From NCBI RefSeq assembly GCF_017487345.1, contig NZ_CP062006.1, forward strand, positions 2,176,001-2,240,000: a DNA stretch of 64,000 bases, written 5' to 3'. Below the pieces are notes generated by a model that did not search any database, was not told where the DNA came from, and saw only the letters and a list, made by a program, of their open reading frames with translations. A program made the position numbers and the translations under genes. This stretch comes from Brevundimonas pondensis (GTDB taxonomy: Bacteria > Pseudomonadota > Alphaproteobacteria > Caulobacterales > Caulobacteraceae). Of the stretch, positions 33,266-41,685 are shown one piece after another (position 1 is the stretch's first letter; each line of letters opens with the position of its first letter).

Positions 33266-35767
33266 TCAAGCGACTTCAGCGCGCTGATGTCGCGCCATAC
33301 CCTCGGCGATCCCGTCGAAAAGGGCGGTCAGGGTCAGCGGCTTGGTGAGATGGCCGTCCGCACCCGCCGCCTGCCCCGCCTCAACATGCTCGGTCATGGC
33401 GTTGGCGGTGAGCATCAGGATCGGCGTTCGGCCGCGGCCCATCTGCATCTCGAAGGCCCGGATGGCGGCGGTGGCGGTCAGGCCGTCCATCACTGGCATC
33501 TGCATGTCCATCAACACCAGGTCGAAGGCCTCGCGCTTGAAGAGGTCCAGCGCCTGCGCCCCGTCCTCGACCGCGACCAGTTCCATCGCCGTCGCGCCCA
33601 GCATGATCTCGACGACCTTGCGGTTGGCCGGATGGTCGTCGGCCAGCAAGACCCGCAACGGCTGTTCCCGGACATCGCCCATCGGCTGTGACAGGGGAAC
33701 CGTCGCGTCCGGGGCCTCAACCGGCGGCAGGGGTATTTCGAACCAGAACCGCGAACCTTCGCCCGGCGTGCTTTCACACTCCAGCCATCCCCCCATCAGT
33801 TCAACCAATTCTCGCGAGATCGCCAGGCCCAGCCCCGTACCGCCGAAGCGCCGTGTGATCGAACCGTCCGCCTGCTGGAAACGACCGAAGATGCGCGCCT
33901 TCTGCTCTTCGTCGAAGCCGACGCCGGTATCGGTGACAGTAAAGCGGACGTCGCCCTCTACACCTGGCTCGACGGTCAGGCTGACTTCGCCTTCCGTTGT
34001 GAATTTCAAGGCGTTGCTGACGAGATTGGTCAGGATCTGACGCAGTCGAACGGCGTCGCCGTCAACCAGACGATCCAGCCGGGTCTCCACGTGGGCCGCC
34101 ACAGCCACACCCTTGGCCTCGGCGGGAACTCGCCACAGGGCGGCGACATCATGGACCGCCCGCCCCAGATGGAAGGGCGCCGTCTCGATCGTGACCTGAC
34201 CGGACTCGATGCGGGCGCTGTCCAGAATGTCGGATAACAGCCGCTCCAGCGTGGCCCCGGACGAGCGGATGACCTCGACCATCTCATGCTCGTCAGCATT
34301 CAGATCGCGCTGTCCAAGGGCGTCGGCCATGGCCACTACGCCATTCAGGGGGGTGCGAATCTCATGGCTCATATTGGCCAGAAACTCGCTCTTGGCCCGG
34401 CTGGCCTCTTCGGCGCGACGGCGGGCGCGACGCAGCTCTCCCGCCTGACGCCACTGCCACAGCAGGGTCAGCAGGGCCGAGAGCATGAAGACCACCCCGA
34501 TGCCCACGATCCAGTTCTGCCAGCGGATGACCCTACGTTGCAGCTCGGTATTGGCGCGCGCAGTCTCCAGTTGCTGGCGACGGCGGTCCAGTTGTTCCTG
34601 AATGTCGCCTGTGACCTGGCGAATGCCCGCGCTGAAGCGCTGGGCGCTCTGAACGTCGCGGTCCCTCTGATAGGTGCGCAGGACCTCATAGGCTTCGGTC
34701 GGGCGTCCCGATGCGAACAGGACCTCGGCCTCGGCCAGGGCGACGCGGGAATCCACGCCGCCATCACGAGCGAACGCGCGTAAACGGTCGAGATCACGCC
34801 GCGCGCCGTCCACATCGCCCGTTCGCGCCCGCGCCACGGCCCGTATGGGCAGATTGTCGAGCAGGACATAGGTCCCCGCGGTCAGGTCTTCACCATAGGG
34901 CGCCAGACAGGCCAGGACCTCCAGCGGCTCATCCCGGGCGTTGGCGACCTGGGCGCACAGGCCGGCGTCATAGACCAGCAGGTTGGGCAGACCGGTCCGC
35001 AAACTCAGTCGATGATGCGCGGCATAGTATTCCTGCGCCCTGGTCAGATCGCCGATCTGGATCGCCATCTTGGTCAGATTGTACAGGCTGTCGAAGTCCG
35101 GGCGCGGATAGGTCGGGTCGGAATAGTCGATCTCGAACCGACGGAAGGCGATGGTGGCCCCCACCACGTCGTTCAGCTTCATCAGCCCCATGCCGGTCAT
35201 CTCCCACAGTCCGGCGTGGGCGGTGGCGGCGTAGGGATCGGCGTCCGGAATGTCGGTCTCGGCCTGATTGAGCAGTTTCAACCCCTCGCCCACCCGATCC
35301 TGGTCAATCAGGTTCAGGGCGGTCAGGCGGGCGGCGTGGGCGCGCACGAACCAGTCGGCGCCGGTGGCCGCCATGCGGCTCATCTCCGCCTCGACGGTCC
35401 GGTCACCCATGTCATAGCGGGCGGTCAGTTCATTCAGGCGGGCGATCTGGATGTAACGCTGATCACGTTGCGCGCGCGCCTTCTCCTCCAGTCGCCGGTT
35501 CCAGAAGGCCGCGCGTTCGAACTCGCCCTGATTCTGCGTCGTCCAGACGACATGATAGAGGCGGTTCAGCCCCTCCCGATCATGGCGCTTGTAGGCCGCC
35601 TCCCCAAAGGCCTCCAGCTCGGTGAAACTGGTCCCGCCGGCACGCGCCTCCACCGCCCGCAGCAAGTCGTCTCGCGGGGCGGGCGTCTGCGCCAGGGCCT
35701 GGGTCTGAGCCAGGCTTGGCGACAGCAGGATGGCGGTTGCGAGGACCGCAGCTTTGATTGGCGACAT
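33266..35767 (-). CDS. hybrid sensor histidine kinase with TPR-type sensor
   Basis: 833 residues from ATG 35767; GGAAG precedes it. A signal peptide leads into about 380 residues of helical, TPR-like repeats in the periplasm, then a membrane segment near 419-439 (WIVGIGVVFMLSALLTLL). The kinase core has HisKA with phosphoacceptor H468 in NMSHEIRTPLNG, then N-box NLVSNALKF, DTGVGF and GTGLGLAISRELVELMGG. A receiver domain follows with phosphoacceptor Asp near 751 in VLMDMQMPVMDG. No histidine-phosphotransfer domain or output regulator is nearby, so the partner is elsewhere. The ligand is unknown. It converges on hemF with 19 bases between. Confidence 0.94.
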   Translation of the reverse strand: MSPIKAAVLATAILLSPSLAQTQALAQTPAPRDDLLRAVEARAGGTSFTELEAFGEAAYKRHDREGLNRLYHVVWTTQNQGEFERAAFWNRRLEEKARAQRDQRYIQIARLNELTARYDMGDRTVEAEMSRMAATGADWFVRAHAARLTALNLIDQDRVGEGLKLLNQAETDIPDADPYAATAHAGLWEMTGMGLMKLNDVVGATIAFRRFEIDYSDPTYPRPDFDSLYNLTKMAIQIGDLTRAQEYYAAHHRLSLRTGLPNLLVYDAGLCAQVANARDEPLEVLACLAPYGEDLTAGTYVLLDNLPIRAVARARTGDVDGARRDLDRLRAFARDGGVDSRVALAEAEVLFASGRPTEAYEVLRTYQRDRDVQSAQRFSAGIRQVTGDIQEQLDRRRQQLETARANTELQRRVIRWQNWIVGIGVVFMLSALLTLLWQWRQAGELRRARRRAEEASRAKSEFLANMSHEIRTPLNGVVAMADALGQRDLNADEHEMVEVIRSSGATLERLLSDILDSARIESGQVTIETAPFHLGRAVHDVAALWRVPAEAKGVAVAAHVETRLDRLVDGDAVRLRQILTNLVSNALKFTTEGEVSLTVEPGVEGDVRFTVTDTGVGFDEEQKARIFGRFQQADGSITRRFGGTGLGLAISRELVELMGGWLECESTPGEGSRFWFEIPLPPVEAPDATVPLSQPMGDVREQPLRVLLADDHPANRKVVEIMLGATAMELVAVEDGAQALDLFKREAFDLVLMDMQMPVMDGLTATAAIRAFEMQMGRGRTPILMLTANAMTEHVEAGQAAGADGHLTKPLTLTALFDGIAEGMARHQRAEVA

Positions 35768-35850
35768 ATCACTTCCAGACTGACGCCTCAGATTGGCACA
35801 GCAGAAGTTGCCCAAGGTTTAGCGTTCGACCGCCATCCCGAACGCCGTTG

Positions 35851-36582
35851 TCAGATGCCGCTGCCGTCCGCCTCGACCGGCGGCGGAGTGAGCAGCAGAT
35901 AGGCGCGAATCCAGGCCGTCAGCACGGCGCGGTCGTTGGCCCCTTCCAGGCTCAACAGGGCCTCGTCCGCCAGATCGTGCGGTATGCGATGCCCGCGCCG
36001 CCCCTCGATCAGCGCCGCGGCATAAGCGGGCTGGAACTCCGGGTGGCACTGGAAGCTGACGGCGTCCTCGCCCCAGGCCAGACCGGCGTAGGGCGTGAAC
36101 TCGCACGAGGCGATGACTCGCGTGTCCGGGGCGACCGCCACCACCTGGTCCTGATGCGACACCGGAATAGCGATAGAGGGCGCGCGAGGGTGCATCCAGG
36201 ACTCATGGCTGACGACATCATAGCGATGCAGGCCGACACCCCAACCCTTGTGCGACTTCTCGACCCTGCCGCCGAAGGCGTGGGCGATGACCTGATGCCC
36301 GAAGCAGATGCCCAGCAGCCGCGTCTTGCCCCGCGCCGCTCGCAACCAGTCCACCAGAGGCGCGATCCACGGCAGGTCGTCATAGACCCCCGCCGCCGAG
36401 CCGGTGACGATGACGCCCGTGAAGATCGAAGGGTCGTCCGGCAGGTGCCCCGACTGCACATCGAAACGCGTCGTCGGCACGTTCTCGCCCAGCAGATAGC
36501 GGAACCGCGCCGGATAATCATCGAAGGCGTCCCGCAAGTGCTCGGGCGGGTGGCCGGTTTCCAGAATGGCGATACGGGTCAT
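35851..36582 (-). CDS. class I glutamine amidotransferase-like protein
   Basis: 243 residues from ATG 36582; a longer frame to 36651 adds an unrelated stretch. The triad is visible: C93 in GICFGHQVIAHAFGG, with H180 and E182 in FQCHPEF. It resembles the free-standing GMP synthase-like amidotransferases that act on gamma-glutamyl compounds, for example in polyamine catabolism. No synthetase partner is adjacent, so substrate and role are open. It is divergent from the ABM protein. Confidence 0.9.
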   Translation of the reverse strand: MTRIAILETGHPPEHLRDAFDDYPARFRYLLGENVPTTRFDVQSGHLPDDPSIFTGVIVTGSAAGVYDDLPWIAPLVDWLRAARGKTRLLGICFGHQVIAHAFGGRVEKSHKGWGVGLHRYDVVSHESWMHPRAPSIAIPVSHQDQVVAVAPDTRVIASCEFTPYAGLAWGEDAVSFQCHPEFQPAYAAALIEGRRGHRIPHDLADEALLSLEGANDRAVLTAWIRAYLLLTPPPVEADGSGI

Positions 36583-36665
36583 TTCGGCGTTTTCCAGCGG
36601 GGAGAAGGAAGCGTCTGTCTCTGGATTGGGGTAGAAGTCGGGCGATTGCAACGAGGCCGCCCTGC

Positions 36666-36983
36666 ATGACCGCCCACGCGCACGACAATTCCCCGGTCGT
36701 CCTGATCAATGTCTTCAAGTGCGACGCGCGTCGTCAGGACGAGTTGATCGAGCATCTGACGGCCCTGGCCCAGGTGCAGCGCGCCCTGCCCGGCTTCGTC
36801 TCAGGCACCCTGCATCGCGGGCTGAACGGACGGGTTGTGGCCAATCACGCCGTCTGGGCCAGCGCCACGGACTGGAAGGTCATGACCCGTCATCCCAGCG
36901 TCGTGGCGGCCATGGGGCCGATCCTGGCCCTCGCCACCTTCGAGCCCCACCTCTACGAACCCGGCGAGGTCGTCGAAGCCTAG
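36666..36983 (+). CDS. antibiotic biosynthesis monooxygenase (ABM) family protein
   Basis: 105 residues, the usual size of an ABM ferredoxin-like domain. VVLINVFKCDARRQDELIEHL and GFVSGTLHRGLNG, then WASATDWKVMTRHPSV, follow the ABM pattern. Such domains often act as dimeric oxygenases or binding proteins. No cofactor or pathway is shown by the neighbours. GAGG lies nine bases before the ATG. Its TAG interlocks with the rlmJ TAG in a shared CTAG. Confidence 0.85.
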   Translation: MTAHAHDNSPVVLINVFKCDARRQDELIEHLTALAQVQRALPGFVSGTLHRGLNGRVVANHAVWASATDWKVMTRHPSVVAAMGPILALATFEPHLYEPGEVVEA

Positions 36984-37801
36984 CCCGCGCGCCAGACCTC
37001 GGCCCGCGCGCCCGCCTCGCCCAGGGTCGCCGCCACCCAGCCGCAGATCTCGGCGGCGGCGGCTTCCGCGCCCGAGGGCGGATTGATCACCGTCATGGTG
37101 CAGCCGTTCATCTTCATCGGATTGTTCAGCGGACGCAGGCGCGCCTCGGCCACCAGAACCCGACCGATCCTGGCCTCCTCCAACCGGCGGATGAAGCCGT
37201 CGAAGGTCTCCATGTCCTTCAAGGGGGTCCAGACGGCCACCGTCGCCGTACGGTCATGGCGCAGGATGGCGGCGGCGGTCTCGGCCGAGCGCACGTAGTC
37301 GTCGGGCCGCTCGAACGGCGGGTCGATCAGGACCAGCGGTCCCTTGGTCGCCTTGGCCGCCTTCAGCGCCTCGACATAGCCGTCGCCCGCGCGCCCTTCG
37401 GCGGCGGACCAGTCCGCCAGCGCCTCAGTCAGCATCTCCTGGACCGGCGGGTTGAACTCGAACCCCAGGTAGCGATCGCCGCCTTTCAGCGCCCGCGCGA
37501 TCAGCAGCGGCGACCCCGGATAAAAGCGCGCGCCGCCGTCCGGGTTCAGCGCCGCCACCTCGACGGCCAGGGCCTCGATCAGCGGCGGCCGGTCCCCGAC
37601 GGTCATCAAGCGCGCCACGCCCGCCTCGGCTTCCTTCGACCGGGCCCCGTCGCCCGACAGGTCATAGAGGCCCGCGCCCGCATGGGTGTCGATGACCGTG
37701 ACCGGTCCCCTCTCCTGCCGCTCCTTCAGCAGCCAGAGCACCAGGGCGTGCTTGACCAGGTCGGCGAAGTTTCCGGCATGAAAGCTGTGGCGATAATTCA
37801 T
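36980..37801 (-). CDS. rlmJ: 23S rRNA (adenine-2030-N6)-methyltransferase RlmJ
   Basis: 273 residues from ATG 37801, with GGAGCGGGC upstream; a longer frame to 37882 does not fit the family start MNYRHSFHAGNFADL. The SAM-binding motif DTHAGAGLYDL is at 39-49. The catalytic DPPF of amino-methyltransferases is at D160-F163. It modifies A2030 of 23S rRNA before 50S assembly. Its TAG overlaps the TAG of the convergent ABM gene. Confidence 0.95.
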   Translation of the reverse strand: MNYRHSFHAGNFADLVKHALVLWLLKERQERGPVTVIDTHAGAGLYDLSGDGARSKEAEAGVARLMTVGDRPPLIEALAVEVAALNPDGGARFYPGSPLLIARALKGGDRYLGFEFNPPVQEMLTEALADWSAAEGRAGDGYVEALKAAKATKGPLVLIDPPFERPDDYVRSAETAAAILRHDRTATVAVWTPLKDMETFDGFIRRLEEARIGRVLVAEARLRPLNNPMKMNGCTMTVINPPSGAEAAAAEICGWVAATLGEAGARAEVWRAG

Positions 37802-37941
37802 GCCCGCTCCGTCTCCCGGTCCGGGCTCCGGGTCAAGCCCTGGCCTCGCGACAGAAATGACGCTTGTTTCATTTTGACACACCGCCGTTATGCGTCATTG
37901 CCGCGCCTCGCGCAGACACGCGTCGGAATGAGGACACGCCG

Positions 37942-38346
37942 ATGGACTATCGCCTCTCCAACCGCTTTCTCCGACTGGCGGTCCTGTTCGCCTTGATCGG
38001 CATGAGCCTGGGCTACTGGATGGGGGCGACCGAGCAGTTCGCCGCTTCGCCGGTCCACGCCCACATCAACCTGCTGGGCTGGGTGTCCATGGCGCTCTAT
38101 AGCCTGTTCTACCGGGTTCAGCCGGGCGCGGCGCATGGGTGGCTGCCCGCCATCCACTTCTGGATCACGTTGGTCGGCCTGCTGATCTTCATGCCCGCCC
38201 TGGCGGCCAAGCTGCTGGGTGGCCCCGGCCTGCAAGCCGCCGCCAATCTGGGCCTGATGGTCGGCCCCAGCCTGACCCTGCTGTCGATGGTTCTGTTCGT
38301 GGCGATCGTCTTCCGCGCCACCAGCCAGCGCTCGGCCCTGGCTTGA
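37942..38346 (+). CDS. small four-helix membrane protein, haem-copper-oxidase-like
   Basis: 134 residues from ATG 37942 with GAGGA upstream. Four hydrophobic segments lie near 11-30, 40-62, 71-93 and 104-126. The stretch ASPVHAHINLLGWVSMALYSLFYR holds two histidines in the setting used by subunit I of cbb3-type oxidases and nitric oxide reductases for haem ligation. The protein is far too short to be such an oxidase, so it may be a relic fold or a haem-binding accessory protein. A PCuAC chaperone and bc1 genes are in the same window but not adjacent. Annotation as an oxidase would be misleading. Confidence 0.8.
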   Translation: MDYRLSNRFLRLAVLFALIGMSLGYWMGATEQFAASPVHAHINLLGWVSMALYSLFYRVQPGAAHGWLPAIHFWITLVGLLIFMPALAAKLLGGPGLQAAANLGLMVGPSLTLLSMVLFVAIVFRATSQRSALA

Positions 38347-38354
38347 TACGAAGA

Positions 38355-38381
38355 GGCCCCCTGCCTTGCGGTCAGGGGGCC
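38355..38381. terminator. bidirectional terminator hairpin
   Basis: Stem GGCCCCCTG/CAGGGGGCC with a nine-base loop lies between the convergent small membrane protein gene and tdh. There are only short T-runs, so efficiency is uncertain. Confidence 0.6.
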
Positions 38382-38404
38382 CTTGAGTTCGCATCAGGAA
38401 CGGA

Positions 38405-39451
38405 TCAGTCGGCCCAGTTCAGGACGACCTTGCCGGACTGGCCGGACTTCATGGCCTCGAAGCCCTGCTGGAAGTCCTGATAGGGCATCTGGTGGGTGAT
38501 CAGCGGCGTCAGGTCCAGACCGGCCTTCAACAGTCCCAGCATCTTGCGCCAGGTGGTGAACATCTCACGCCCATAGACGCCCTTGATGGTCAGGGCCTTC
38601 AGGATGATCGTGCCCCAGTCCGTCTCCATCGGCTTGGACGGAATGCCCAGCAGGGCCATGCCGCCACCCATGATCAGGGTGTCGACGCACTGCTTGAAGG
38701 CGATGGGCGAGCCCGACATCTCCAGCGCCACGTCGAAGCCAACCTTCAGGCCCAGCTCGTGCATGACGTCGCGCAGGTCTTCCTTGGTGGTGTTCACCGT
38801 GCGCACGCCCGGCGCAACCTTCTGTGCAAGTTCCAGGCGGAAATCATTGATATCGGTCAGAACCACGGTGCGGGCGCCCGCGTGGCGCGCCACGGCGGCG
38901 GCCATCATGCCGATGGGGCCGGCGCCGGTGACCAGGACGTCCTCGCCCAGCAGGTCGAACTGCTGCGCCGTGTGCACGGCGTTGCCGAACGGGTCCAGGA
39001 TCGAGCCGATCTCATAGGGCACGTCGTCGGGCAGCTCGATGACGTTGAAGGCCGGGGCCACTACGTATTCGGCGAAGGCGCCCTGGCGGTTCACGCCGAT
39101 GCCGCGGGTGTCGGGGTCCAGATGGAAGTGACCAGCGCGGGCCGCTTCGGAGTTCAGGTCAATGACGTGACCTTCAGCCGAGACGCGCTGGCCGACCTTC
39201 AGGCGGCGATCCACGTCCTTGCCGATGGCGACGATCTCACCGGCGAACTCGTGGCCCGTGATCATGGGCACCGGAACATTCTTCTGGGACCACTCGTCCC
39301 AGTTCCAGATGTGGATGTCGGTGCCGCAGACGGCGGTGCGGTGGACGCGGATCAGCACGTCCTCGTCGCCCGCCACGGGGATCGGGGCGTCGATCATCTC
39401 AAGGCCGACGCCCGGCTTGGTCTTGGCCAGGGCCTTCATGGATTGGGTCAT
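38405..39451 (-). CDS. tdh: L-threonine 3-dehydrogenase
   Basis: 348 residues from ATG 39451, whose A is the last base of the kbl stop (TGATG). It oxidises threonine to 2-amino-3-ketobutyrate with NAD+. Catalytic zinc ligands C42, H67 and E68 are present ([24 protein letters not shown]), and the Rossmann [10 protein letters not shown] is at 177-186. The lobe that normally carries four structural-zinc cysteines (C93, C96, C99, C107 in E. coli) reads [20 protein letters not shown] and has none. The fold must be kept another way. Operon with kbl. Confidence 0.95.
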   Translation of the reverse strand: MTQSMKALAKTKPGVGLEMIDAPIPVAGDEDVLIRVHRTAVCGTDIHIWNWDEWSQKNVPVPMITGHEFAGEIVAIGKDVDRRLKVGQRVSAEGHVIDLNSEAARAGHFHLDPDTRGIGVNRQGAFAEYVVAPAFNVIELPDDVPYEIGSILDPFGNAVHTAQQFDLLGEDVLVTGAGPIGMMAAAVARHAGARTVVLTDINDFRLELAQKVAPGVRTVNTTKEDLRDVMHELGLKVGFDVALEMSGSPIAFKQCVDTLIMGGGMALLGIPSKPMETDWGTIILKALTIKGVYGREMFTTWRKMLGLLKAGLDLTPLITHQMPYQDFQQGFEAMKSGQSGKVVLNWAD

Positions 39452-40653
39452 CAAATCACTCCCAGTTCTTTACCGGCGGTCGTGAACGCCGCCACGGCAG
39501 CGTCGATCTGTTCAAAGGTGTGCGCCGCCGACATCTGGGTGCGGATGCGAGCCTGACCGCGCGGCACCACCGGGAACGAGAAGCCGATGACATAGACGCC
39601 CAGTTCCAGCATCCGCGCCGCCATGTCCTGCGCCAGCTTGGCGTCGCCCAGCATGACGGGGATAATGGGGTGCTCGCCCGGCTGCAGGGTGAAACCCGCC
39701 GCCGTCATGGCCGAGCGGAAGCGCGCGGCGTTGGCGAACAGCTGGGCGCGCAGGGCGTCGCCCTCCTCGCCCGCGGCGATGCGGATGGCCTCCAGCGACG
39801 AACCGCACACGGCGGGCGCCAGGGCGTTGGAGAAAAGGTAAGGCCGCGCGCGCTGCTTCAGCAGGGCCACGACATCAGCCTTGGCGCAGATGAAGCCGCC
39901 CATGGCGCCGCCCAGGGCCTTGCCGAAGGTGCCGGTGACGAAGTCCACCTCGACCTCGTTCCAGGCGTAGGAGCCGCGCCCCTTCTCGCCCAGGAAGCCG
40001 GTAGCGTGGCAGTCGTCGACCATGATCAGGGCGCCGTACTGGTCGGCCAGAGCGCGGATGTCCTTCAGTTTGGCGATGTAGCCGTCCATCGAGAAGGCGC
40101 CGTCGGTGGCGATGATGATCTCGCGCGCGCCGTCGGCCCGGGCCTGCTTCAGTTGGGCCTCCAGATCGGCCATGTCCGAAGTGGCGAAGCGGTAGCGCTT
40201 GGCCTTGCACAGACGCACGCCGTCGATGATCGAAGCGTGGTTCAGGCTGTCCGAGACGATGGCGTCGGCCTCGGTGAACAGGGGCTCGAAGATGCCGCCA
40301 TTGGCGTCGAAGGCGGCGGCGAACAAGATGGTGTCTTCAAAGCCGAGGTAGTCGGCGATGGCGCGTTCCAGCTCCTTGTGGATCTCCAGCGTGCCGCAGA
40401 TGAAGCGGACCGAGGCCGTGCCCGCGCCCCACTTCTCCATCGCCTTGATGCCCGCCTGGGTGACGCGCTCGTCACCGGCGAGGCCAAGGTAGTTGTTGGC
40501 GCAGAAGTTCAGGACGTCGCGGCCGTTCACCGAAATCACCGGCCCCTGACGCGAGGCGATGACGCGCTCGGGCTTGGTCAGCCCCTGGGCGTCGATGTCG
40601 GCCAGTTCGGCGGAGATGCGGTCGTAGAAGACCGAATTCGTATTCTGGGTCAT
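39451..40653 (-). CDS. kbl: glycine C-acetyltransferase (2-amino-3-ketobutyrate CoA ligase)
   Basis: 400 residues of the alpha-oxoamine synthase family. It splits aminoketobutyrate with CoA to glycine and acetyl-CoA. The PLP lysine is K245 in [24 protein letters not shown] and VDDCHATGF are further family blocks. Overlap with tdh couples the two steps. The upstream MliC-type gene is on the same strand, 45 bases away, and may share a transcript. Confidence 0.97.
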   Translation of the reverse strand: MTQNTNSVFYDRISAELADIDAQGLTKPERVIASRQGPVISVNGRDVLNFCANNYLGLAGDERVTQAGIKAMEKWGAGTASVRFICGTLEIHKELERAIADYLGFEDTILFAAAFDANGGIFEPLFTEADAIVSDSLNHASIIDGVRLCKAKRYRFATSDMADLEAQLKQARADGAREIIIATDGAFSMDGYIAKLKDIRALADQYGALIMVDDCHATGFLGEKGRGSYAWNEVEVDFVTGTFGKALGGAMGGFICAKADVVALLKQRARPYLFSNALAPAVCGSSLEAIRIAAGEEGDALRAQLFANAARFRSAMTAAGFTLQPGEHPIIPVMLGDAKLAQDMAARMLELGVYVIGFSFPVVPRGQARIRTQMSAAHTFEQIDAAVAAFTTAGKELGVI

Positions 40654-40698
40654 GATTGCTCCGCTACGCTGAATTCAGGCAGGTTTGAACCCCTGTTT

Positions 40699-41556
40699 TC
40701 AGGCGCTCGGGGCAGGACCGGCTGAGGCGTCGACGACCGACCGAAACGGGCTGACACGAATTTGCCCCCCGCACGGCGTCAGGGTGAACGACAGACTGAC
40801 CCCAGGCGTGTCGCCGGGCGGCGTCAGACGCAGGGTCTTGGCCTCGGGACAGGTCGTCTCGCCCTCGGCTTCATGCGGCACGACGTTCCAGGCCAGATCG
40901 AAGAAGGCCTTGGCCTGGGGCGCCAGGGCGACCGGCGTCGGCGCCACCCCCTTGGCGAAATAGTTGCCCGGCTCTTGCACCGTCTTGACCGTGGTCAGGG
41001 CGCTGCCGTTCGCGTCGGCCAGGGTCACTGTGGGATAGCCGGTCAGGCTACAGGCCCGCGCCCCGATATTCTGCAAGGCGAGGACCGTCACACGATTGCC
41101 CATGCCCGCGTCGCCGCCCTCAACCGACAACCTGAGATCCGATCCCGTGCAAGGGCCAACCGGCGCCGGGGCCAGGGCCGCGACCGGACGGCTGCACCGC
41201 TCGATCACCGCCCCGCCGGCCTGATCGTTCGGTCCCAGTCGGCTGAGCATCCCGCTCTCCTGGCCATTTCGGCTGGCGGTCCACCATTCCAGCCCCTGCC
41301 CGGCGTAGCGGGCGCCGCTGGCCGAGACCGCGCTGGTCAGAACATAGTCGCGCCCGTCGTATGACAAGCGCGCCGTCTCCGTGTCCGGATAGGTCACGGC
41401 GATGGTCTTGCCGCTCTCGCAGGCATAGCCGACAGCGGCGGCGGTCTGGGCCATCGGCGCTTCCACCGGCGACGTCGGCGCGGGTGGCGTCTCTTGCGAA
41501 CAGGCGGCCACGGTCAGGCTGAGACAGGACAACAGCGCAACAGCGGAACGGGTCAT
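40699..41556 (-). CDS. MliC-DUF4232 fusion lipoprotein (lysozyme inhibitor-like)
   Basis: 285 residues from ATG 41556; the open frame further upstream runs antisense through the zinc receptor and is rejected. The lipobox LTVAAC gives acylated C19. After a Pro-rich linker, YACESGKTIAVTYPD, RDYVLTSAVSASGARYAG and EWWTASRNGQESGML match MliC, the inhibitor of c-type lysozymes. From about residue 130 a second domain (VGPCTGSDLRLSVEG, ARACSLTGYPTVTLAD) fits DUF4232. The fusion of the two is unusual to me. An outer-membrane anchored lysozyme-defence protein is the likely role. It is divergent from the zinc receptor. Confidence 0.85.
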   Translation of the reverse strand: MTRSAVALLSCLSLTVAACSQETPPAPTSPVEAPMAQTAAAVGYACESGKTIAVTYPDTETARLSYDGRDYVLTSAVSASGARYAGQGLEWWTASRNGQESGMLSRLGPNDQAGGAVIERCSRPVAALAPAPVGPCTGSDLRLSVEGGDAGMGNRVTVLALQNIGARACSLTGYPTVTLADANGSALTTVKTVQEPGNYFAKGVAPTPVALAPQAKAFFDLAWNVVPHEAEGETTCPEAKTLRLTPPGDTPGVSLSFTLTPCGGQIRVSPFRSVVDASAGPAPSA

Positions 41557-41643
41557 GAGCGTCTCTCTGAGTGGGTCCGATCCCAACGCCGCATCTGACC
41601 AAAGGCTCCGCTTGCAAAGAAATCGAGCGGAGCGGTTGCGTAG

Positions 41644-41663
41644 TGATACACTATAACATATCA
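41644..41663. promoter_or_regulatory. Zur-like operator
   Basis: TGATACACTATAACATATCA is a partial palindrome, 14 of 20 positions symmetrical. It matches 15 of 18 positions of GATATGTTATAACATATC, a Zur-type consensus of alphaproteobacteria as I recall it. It ends 22 bases before the zinc-type receptor start and is divergent from the MliC gene. Confidence 0.6.
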
Positions 41664-41685
41664 AACTCCCGACATTGTAACGGGG

